Below, in pieces: positions 59,401 through 64,000 of a DNA stretch of 64,000 nucleotides; position 1 is the first letter of the stretch, and each line of letters begins with the position of its first letter. The stretch covers positions 2,728,001 through 2,792,000 of the forward strand of contig NZ_CP036289.1 in the NCBI RefSeq assembly GCF_007748115.1, given 5' to 3'. The translations under genes and the position numbers were made by a program. The notes under the pieces are model-generated. The model did not search any database and was not told the DNA's origin. It worked only from the letters and a program-made list of their open reading frames with translations. The stretch is from Bremerella volcania (GTDB lineage: Bacteria; Planctomycetota; Planctomycetia; Pirellulales; Pirellulaceae).

Positions 59401-60055
59401 CCTGCGCCGCAAGATCAGCAACATCGGCTCGGTCAACATGGAGGCCTTGAAGGAACTGGACGAATTCCAGGCCCGCTTCGAGCAGCTCGACGGCCAGCTG
59501 AAGGATCTGACCGAAGCGAAGGAATCGCTTGAGAAGATCATCAACAAGATCAATGTCGACAGCCGCCGCCTGTTCGAGGAGACGCTGGAAACGGTTCGCA
59601 GCAACTTCCAGGTGATGTTCCGCCGCGTGTTCGGTGGCGGTTCGGCCGATATCATCATCGAGGAAGGAGTCGACATCCTGGAAGCAGGCATCGACGTCAT
59701 CGCGACGCCGCCCGGCAAAAGCTCGCTCAACATCTCGCTGCTATCGGGCGGCGAACGAGCGTTGACCGCGGTCACGCTGCTGCTGGCCATCTTCCAGTTC
59801 CGCCCCAGCCCGTTCTGTATTCTGGACGAAGTGGACGGCCCCTTGGACGAAGCCAACATCGGCCGCTTCGTCGACGTTCTGAACGGCTTTCTGGACTGGA
59901 CCCGCTTTGTGATCGTAAGCCACTCAAAAGCGACCATGGCCGCCGCCACGACCCTGCACGGCGTGACGATGCAAGAGTCCGGCATCTCGAAACGCGTGAG
60001 CGTGCGGTTTGAGGACGTGCATGAAACAGGTGACGGCGATATCTCGGTGGCTTAA
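56453..60055 (+). CDS. smc: Chromosome segregation protein SMC
   Basis: A 1200-residue SMC. The N-terminal head has Walker A GPNGSGKSNIVD (residues 30-41) and the Q-loop region KWVLGEQSAKSL. Two long coiled coils flank the hinge at about residues 515-675 (LFQSVIGLVADVVRVD, then FPGRVGLLDMQSLPQ and DGRVYAGPTTNVGGII). The C-terminal head carries the signature LSGGERALTAVTLLLAIF at about 1096 and the D-loop ILDEVDGPLDEAN at about 1122. It dimerises through the hinge and, with ScpA and ScpB, organises the chromosome by ATP-driven loop extrusion. The start at 56453 is the family-standard MLKALELHGFKSF. The ZipA-C-like lipoprotein gene converges on its 3' end. Confidence 0.97.
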   Translation: MLKALELHGFKSFADKTRLEFPEGITVVVGPNGSGKSNIVDAIKWVLGEQSAKSLRGKEMADVIFKGSSAHGRKPMNAAEATIIFDNAEGTLPIDAPEVHVTRRVFRSGEGEYLINRHPCRLRDVKDLCRGTGIGTDAYSIIEQGKVDTLLQASPRDRRAVFEEAAGISRFKAKKLETQRRLDRVDQNLVRLSDIVEEVGSRYRSIKAQAGKAQKYREYTERLQLLRTVVGMEDWNSLSVRVEQYSSELEELRKDQANAQQVITTAEAGLEGAEAKLFELQTILTQKEEQHAKLAQRLATLHSSSGMQYRLLSDLEQESTSLSVSLVRNFASLRTLTTDLATSQHDLSKAKTQRDVVSADLESVETATQEVQTEIEAKREQGEANRQQHLELLRHVSTLDNALGAVKARIESDQNQLEAIEKNIERDEIRLGEHRSELEQLTEDEGGLVEHLSTAQADVTDAKGSLRKQEQEAADIQADLDALSRRRAVAAERASVLDELERTSEGVNSGVKEILSRARVERLPLFQSVIGLVADVVRVDVEYARLIEIALGDSAQLVILENGELLQQVLEREVIFPGRVGLLDMQSLPQRDDDEPSGLRHEPGVMGNALDFVEAEDEFQPVARFLLSGIWFVDNARSALELKKRYKQPLRFVTRDGEMLEADGRVYAGPTTNVGGIISRRSELRALRSEVEKLQQALEKKQASLEEVQAAVAQQKQALEELVGQQQEASSVLTEHRLVKQRLESRITDADSELSKRIEQRETITARIENDQKQLAEKEQELTSTRETIAQLERDSETLMHVLGELEASLSDSRGQITGLKVELARAEQQVEAHQASSERLHANLDERKASIQEIHTSIAQNRVKLESQQLEILRATSEYASAMLQLAESQEMLTTERAARKQLEKVKAEHTAKLVEARQKQRTADDQLHRKELAFTDLRHERSTLERRLRDDYGIEISEVTLDTDEIELPGDRAAIDEEIADLRRKISNIGSVNMEALKELDEFQARFEQLDGQLKDLTEAKESLEKIINKINVDSRRLFEETLETVRSNFQVMFRRVFGGGSADIIIEEGVDILEAGIDVIATPPGKSSLNISLLSGGERALTAVTLLLAIFQFRPSPFCILDEVDGPLDEANIGRFVDVLNGFLDWTRFVIVSHSKATMAAATTLHGVTMQESGISKRVSVRFEDVHETGDGDISVA

Positions 60056-60073
60056 GGTTTACTGCGAGAGATT

Positions 60074-61192
60074 CTAGAAAAACCGCAGCGCTGCGTCACT
60101 TCCTGGCGGAAAACCGTGTTCTGTAAGTTCCGCTTCGATGCCGCCTATCTCTTGGATGGCAGAATCAAACTCGTATTGCTCGTCGTCGATCATGTAGACG
60201 ATCTCGCCTCCGAGTCGTGATTGCACATACTCAACGGCTTTGCGCATTCGTGCCGCAACCACGGAAGGCGCCGCTGTGCGGGGAAGGCTGAACAGGAAGA
60301 CGAGATCTTGCGTATGGACGCGTCCCATCGCGATCTCTTCGGGAAGAAAGTAGCCAGGCGGCGTCGAGGTTTCCACGCTGAAGTAGTAGTCGTCGCCGAT
60401 GCCCGTGGGATTGATCCAATGAAAACAATCCATATCGCCCCAGGTGAGCCCCAGACACAACATTACGTCCCAGATTTTGCGTCCCTCAAACGGTTTCCCT
60501 TCGGGGGCGACGACTGCGAAGACAACCGTGCGATCTACTTGTTCTGGTAAATTCGATAAGAAGAGTGTGCGAGCCGCGGCATCTTCGGTGGTTCGGTTCG
60601 GTTGAACGACAGCCTTAATGGAATTTGCTTGCAGCACGCTCTCAATGGCCTGCAGGCGGGCCTGATACTTCTGAGCGGTTGCCACTTCAGCATCGTCGTT
60701 CCATGCCGAATAGTAATCCCAGGAGATCTTTAGGCCGGTGACCGATGTTGGTCCATCTGCTGAAATGAGATAGGTCCAGAAGCCTGTCTTGGCATCTTTG
60801 CCGTAGAGGGTGAGTCCCCCGTGTTCTTCTCGAAAGGACTTATCGAATAATTGAGCCAGGCGTTTTACTTCAAATTCATTGCCCTCAGGAAACTGAACAT
60901 CAACGATCCAGTCGGTGGCTTCTTCGGGAAGGTAATTATCGCGTTCCTCGTCTCGCGCGGTTGCATTGGGTATCGTGATAGTGCCCAACAGATGGCTGAC
61001 GTCTTCGCTTCCCTGAGCCGGTAGTACTGCTTCAGCCCTAGCTTGGGATTGACTACTGGTGCTGAGATACAGACCATCGAGCGGATCTTGGTCGGACACG
61101 CTAGGCTCCTCGTGGTGACAGCCTGCCAGCAGGCAAAGAGTGAACAAGGTGAAGGTGATTGTATTTTGCATCCACATACAATAACCGATCAT
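60074..61192 (-). CDS. Lipoprotein with ZipA C-terminal-like domain
   Basis: A 372-residue protein with a lipoprotein signal (FTLFTLCLLAGC, Cys25). Residues about 222-358 resemble the FtsZ-binding C-terminal domain of ZipA: the first strand TVVFAVVAPEGKPFEG, the helix ending LGLTWGDMDCFH (GDM at 252-254, His258, compare ZipA GDMNIFH), then YYFSVETSTPPGYF, LVFLFSLPRTAAP and the final helix block RKAVEYVQSRLGGEI. Residues 92-165 (WIVDVQFPEGNEF to LKISWDYY) may be a related second copy. Alternative ATG codons exist at 61177 and 61171. If right, this is a ZipA-like fold outside the cytoplasmic FtsZ context. The similarity was judged by eye only. Confidence 0.65.
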   Translation of the reverse strand: MIGYCMWMQNTITFTLFTLCLLAGCHHEEPSVSDQDPLDGLYLSTSSQSQARAEAVLPAQGSEDVSHLLGTITIPNATARDEERDNYLPEEATDWIVDVQFPEGNEFEVKRLAQLFDKSFREEHGGLTLYGKDAKTGFWTYLISADGPTSVTGLKISWDYYSAWNDDAEVATAQKYQARLQAIESVLQANSIKAVVQPNRTTEDAAARTLFLSNLPEQVDRTVVFAVVAPEGKPFEGRKIWDVMLCLGLTWGDMDCFHWINPTGIGDDYYFSVETSTPPGYFLPEEIAMGRVHTQDLVFLFSLPRTAAPSVVAARMRKAVEYVQSRLGGEIVYMIDDEQYEFDSAIQEIGGIEAELTEHGFPPGSDAALRFF

Positions 61193-61328
61193 CGAGGCTG
61201 CCAGCTATAAGGTAGCTACCGCCGAAACAGAAAGCTAAACGTCCCCAGCACAATCGCCGTTACCAGAGTCGCGGCCATCATGTCGACGATCGTTAGCTGG
61301 CTCCAGAGAGTTCACGAGACTCGGTCTC

Positions 61329-61904
61329 TCAGAAAAACAAGATGGTTTGCCAGCCGTTTCGAACGCCCAACGATGCGATCCCGATGACCCAGCTGATCAC
61401 CAGAACCAGCAGGAAGATTTTCCGCAAGGTGACGAACTGGGGGATGGAAGGCAAAGCGTTCGACTGCTGCGCCACGTAGAGCTGCTCGCTCCAAGTCAAA
61501 TAGTGGTAAACGTTGACCATGATTAAGGTGAGGCTCAGGGCCAGAGACAACAACGCCACGATTACCCGGAGCGGAATCGACTGGTGAGTGCTGTGCGCCG
61601 AGCCAATCATAAAAAGCACGGACAGAAACAAAGCGACGCGCAGGGTGCCATACAGAAACATGGCGACGATCGTCGCCTCGCGGTGATAGCGAAACGTGCT
61701 GTAATACTGCAACAGTGCCAGCAGCAGCGATACGCTTGTCAGGGCCATGGCGATGACCTTCAAGAGCGGCTCGGGACTAAAGAGCCACACGGCCGTGCAC
61801 CCGGCAAAGGTCAGCCAGGCAAAGATGAGCAGGCATGACCAGGCGTAGTGCAGACGCGTCGGTTGGGGGTAGTTGATTGGCGTGTTCGCGGCTGCTCTGG
61901 TCAT
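61329..61904 (-). CDS. Hypothetical multi-pass membrane protein
   Basis: A 191-residue protein with about five predicted membrane helices: near residues 20-40 (WSCLLIFAWLTFAGCTAVWLF is the segment), 47-65 (IAMALTSVSLLLALLQYY), 76-100, 110-130 (VIVALLSLALSLTLIMV) and 163-180 (IFLLVLVISWVIGIASL). No family is recognised. ATG 61904 lies four bases after the upstream gene's stop, so the two are translationally linked; the longer frame to 62033 overlaps that gene and is a shadow. No motif suggests a substrate. Confidence 0.75.
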   Translation of the reverse strand: MTRAAANTPINYPQPTRLHYAWSCLLIFAWLTFAGCTAVWLFSPEPLLKVIAMALTSVSLLLALLQYYSTFRYHREATIVAMFLYGTLRVALFLSVLFMIGSAHSTHQSIPLRVIVALLSLALSLTLIMVNVYHYLTWSEQLYVAQQSNALPSIPQFVTLRKIFLLVLVISWVIGIASLGVRNGWQTILFF

Positions 61905-61908
61905 CGTT

Positions 61909-62862
61909 TCATTCCGGGATCGCCAGCTCTTGGTAGTACGCAACGCCCGTCGCGCGGTCGTAGGTAAGCATGTGATATAGATCGTCGACGTGCCAGTAAG
62001 CTCGCAGTCCTTTGGTGACGCGATGCGTACCATACGGAACCAGGAACGGCGTCTGCGTTGGATCGGGTGGAGTCACCAAGATCGGTCCGGCGGTTATTTC
62101 TTGCAATCGAGCTCCGCCGGTTGACATTTTGAAAGCCTGAACGTCGAGCCAACTGCGGAGTTCTTGTTCGTCGACTTCATAACTGCCAATGATCAAGCCA
62201 TGGCGGTCTCGCTGGTATTGAATTGCCTCGGCCTGGTCGGGAACGGGAAAAGGTGCGTCCGCAGCGGCCACGTTGGCGCGATATATCGATTGATTCCTGT
62301 GAGCTTGAATGCTGGCCGGCAAGATGATGAGTCCTAGCAGGAAACAGAAGGCAAACATCTCGCGCAAAGAAATCGACAGCCGAGTTGGTCCGGCGGTTTG
62401 GTCGTTCCGTCTTTTCAACTGCCACCCCCACCGCCCATTGAGCCAGAGCGAACCCATCGTTACGACAAAGATGGCCGGCCACACGACCGATTGTTGATGA
62501 CTCAGGCCGCTACCTGCCGTCGCCGGAGAATTAAGATCGGAGATGATGCGGTGAATCACGATCGCCAGGTAGCTCATCGAATAGCAACCGCCGCTGGCGC
62601 CAGCGGCCAGGAAGGCAGCGTGATAGCTGCCACGAAAGGTACCGAAGTATTGCCCCACCATGGTCACCAGCCCAATAAGAAGGATCAACAGCAAGCTGTA
62701 GCCGATTGGATTGGGCCAAAGCAGTTCCAGCCCTACCAGCGCGATACTGGCCGTCACAGCCCCAGCAGCGATGTTCAGGATAGAGAGAGCAACCAACAGC
62801 CACGATGGACGAAGCGGGGCAGGCTCAGGCGTTTGAAAATCATCAGGGTGGTCTGAATTCAT
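61909..62862 (-). CDS. Hypothetical membrane protein with soluble C-terminal domain
   Basis: A 317-residue protein. About five membrane helices lie in the first 190 residues (LVALSILNIAAGAVTASIAL, YSLLLILLIGLVTMVGQYF, a glycine-rich helix with AAFLAAGASGGCYSM, and the segment FAFCFLLGLIILPASI). From about residue 200 a soluble domain follows (DRHGLIIGSYEVDEQELRSWL, then YHMLTYDRATGVAYYQEL). I know no family for it. ATG 62862 is preferred over ATG 62901 because the latter adds 13 residues with no feature. The downstream membrane protein gene is four bases away, so the two likely form an operon. Confidence 0.75.
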   Translation of the reverse strand: MNSDHPDDFQTPEPAPLRPSWLLVALSILNIAAGAVTASIALVGLELLWPNPIGYSLLLILLIGLVTMVGQYFGTFRGSYHAAFLAAGASGGCYSMSYLAIVIHRIISDLNSPATAGSGLSHQQSVVWPAIFVVTMGSLWLNGRWGWQLKRRNDQTAGPTRLSISLREMFAFCFLLGLIILPASIQAHRNQSIYRANVAAADAPFPVPDQAEAIQYQRDRHGLIIGSYEVDEQELRSWLDVQAFKMSTGGARLQEITAGPILVTPPDPTQTPFLVPYGTHRVTKGLRAYWHVDDLYHMLTYDRATGVAYYQELAIPE

Positions 62863-63709
62863 CTCGCCAACATAACCACCCCTGCTAGCGATTGCCATCA
62901 TTTCTATAGATGAACATCTGAACTACGCTGCTCGGGTGGTCGTACGGAGTGGGATGTGATGTTTCCGAGAAAATCTCGTGCAGGGCGAAAGTCTTGCGTA
63001 GGCAGTCCGTCTGCGGACACCCGCCAGATAAATCCGAGCATCGGTGGTGGCCTTTTCATTGGTACCTGCGAATAATTCCATACCGCCGGGAAGAACCGCT
63101 AGCGACTCATCACACCGTTAAAATCGGAACAGGACGCACAATCTGTCGGTGCCGCTGGTGGCGATTTTAAAGATCGCAGCAAACAGATCGGAAAGATGCT
63201 AAAGAAACACCCCCCAAAACATCGAAATTAACCTTCGGAAGGCTTGTTACACACTTCCCGATTGCAGCACATGTTGCAGTCGGTGTGATGAAGCAGCCGG
63301 CCAAGGGGGGAATCTTTAACAAGCTGAAGCTTTCGCTACTGGCGTGACCTTGCCAGTGCGTGAGTTGTTCTGTTTGGGATTCTCCCATTGGTCACCGCAT
63401 CGCCGAGCCGCTGCGAAAAGGTGAGCGAGGTTCGTTCTTTGAGAACGGCCAATCAAACCAAGTCGTGAGTAGTGGATCCGGTTTCCGCCTTGAAGGCGCG
63501 GTTCAGAAGGATCTGAGTACGAGCCACGAGAGAAGCAGCGTTTGTAGCGCCCTGACCCAGACATTGAATACTAAGACTCTACCCATAGCCGAGTGCGAGG
63601 GATCGCCAGAAGAGTCGGAAGTTGAAAATGAGGGGCGATTTTCGTGTTTCCGCCAGAACCGGAAACACAGTGGAGGTCAACTCAACGAAAGAGTAATGGA
63701 GAGCCTGTG
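62863..63709. other. Long intergenic region with one bulged hairpin
   Basis: About 850 bases between the membrane protein gene and the HTH gene. A bulged stem is seen at 63258-63283 (CCGATTGCA with TGCAGTCGG), extended outward by ACAC/GTGTG. A small GTCCG/CGGAC hairpin lies near 63006. I see no convincing gene; an ORF at 63360-63710 on the plus strand has poor coding character. The promoter of the HTH gene must lie here. Confidence 0.5.
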
Positions 63710-64000
63710 ATGAAGGTCTTCACAACAGGACAGGTCGCAAAGATCTGCAAAGTGGCCCCCCGCACTGTGAGTAAGTGGTTTGATTCGGGCCGCCTCAAAG
63801 GGTATCGCATTCCTGGTTCCCAGGACCGCCGTATCCCGCGGGAATATTTGATCAAGTTCCTGAAAGAACACGGCATGCCCCTTGGCGACTTGGAAGACGA
63901 AGCCATGGCCAAGGTGCTGATCGTTGCTCAGGACCAAGTGTTGGTGGAAAATCTGCGTCGCGAACTTCCGCTCGAGAAAGCATTCAAGGTCTGCGTGGCC
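63710..64000 (+). CDS. MerR/excisionase-type HTH regulator, receiver-like second domain (truncated)
   Basis: An open frame of 97 codons runs to the window edge without a stop. Residues 4-55 form a MerR/excisionase-type helix-turn-helix: FTTGQVAKICKVAPRTVSKW, then GRLKGYRIPGSQDRRIPRE and YLIKFLKEHG. From about residue 68 a second domain begins with AKVLIVAQDQVLVENLRREL, which resembles the first strand and helix of a response-regulator receiver. The usual phosphoacceptor Asp would lie beyond the window. ATG 63710 overlaps a TGATG context after GGAGAGCC. The gene is probably a transcription regulator, but the full architecture cannot be seen. Confidence 0.8.
   Translation, partial: MKVFTTGQVAKICKVAPRTVSKWFDSGRLKGYRIPGSQDRRIPREYLIKFLKEHGMPLGDLEDEAMAKVLIVAQDQVLVENLRRELPLEKAFKVCVA

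Noticed and set aside
63360-63710. 116-codon plus-strand ORF upstream of the HTH gene
   Set aside because: Its composition (many Ser/Gln/Glu, irregular codon use) and lack of a ribosome-binding site or known family suggest chance.
1-64000. CRISPR array, tRNA, rRNA, prophage or replication origin
   Set aside because: No regular short direct repeats with spacers, no cloverleaf with a TTCGA loop, no ribosomal motifs and no phage structural genes were seen. The repeats present are inverted, not CRISPR-like.

Overview
The window looks like chromosome from a planctomycete of the Pirellulaceae (Blastopirellula/Bremerella/Rhodopirellula type). The base composition is moderately GC-rich. The evidence is family content typical of that group: a Tat-exported Gfo/Idh/MocA oxidoreductase, an SGNH hydrolase, a huge Ser/Thr kinase with four TIGR03067 (lipocalin-like) domains paired with an ECF sigma factor, a FlgI-like lipoprotein carrying HEAT-like repeats, an SRPBCC-epimerase fusion, a CehA/McbA-like exported protein, and enzymes that resemble the planctomycete C1/tetrahydromethanopterin set. 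No rRNA, tRNA, CRISPR array, prophage or replication origin was recognised. The genus is inference.

Layout. 0-4.7 kb: a CBS-domain protein cut by the window edge, a secreted esterase, a DUF3500 protein, a LOG-family nucleotide phosphoribohydrolase, and a zeta-toxin-like kinase with a small overlapping partner. 4.7-11.7 kb: a minus-strand chaperone-like operon DUF2760 - Hsp70 - Hsp70(DUF3731). Its two Hsp70 genes are separated by nested palindromic repeats and a complete IS110/IS1111-type element with a probable non-coding (bridge-type) RNA. 12-18 kb: an MFS transporter overlapping a UPF1-like helicase with a DbpA-type RNA-binding N-terminus, then a Gfo/Idh protein and an SGNH hydrolase. 18-30 kb: rpsU, class II photolyase, epimerase, isocitrate/isopropylmalate-type dehydrogenase, and SixA/Ppx/CHAD (phosphate and polyphosphate related). 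30-38 kb: hslVU, an AT-richer island with an orphan RHS tip and an LRR-like protein, a SirB1-like protein, tsaE-thiL, and an HtrA protease. 38-46 kb: two exported proteins, the giant kinase, its ECF sigma factor, an SDR, and a strongly structured untranslated region ending in an intrinsic terminator. 46-52.5 kb: fliG, a CheX-like gene, a PTPS/QueD-like and CitG-like pair, an alpha/beta hydrolase and an exported protein. 52.8-60 kb: dnaJ/cbpA, rnpA, yidD, flgI-like and smc on the plus strand. 60-64 kb: a lipoprotein with a ZipA-C-like domain, two membrane proteins and the start of a MerR/excisionase-type HTH regulator.

Two families of long inverted repeats recur between genes. Family A is built on a CACAGAG / ACGGATTACACGGATG arm and occurs at four loci. 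Family B is built on CCCTCACCCTAACCCTCTCC and occurs at about five. At two loci the loop of family A holds a different palindrome, and at one of these the IS element sits at the edge of that inner palindrome.

The observations I rate highest are: (i) the IS1111-type insertion inside nested palindromes, whose downstream RNA region carries short matches to both halves of the reconstructed target; (ii) a ZipA C-terminal-like domain in a lipoprotein from a lineage that lacks FtsZ; (iii) the DbpA-RRM/UPF1-like helicase fusion; (iv) the split DUF2760/double-Hsp70 operon; (v) the candidate structured RNA at about 45.86-46.08 kb.
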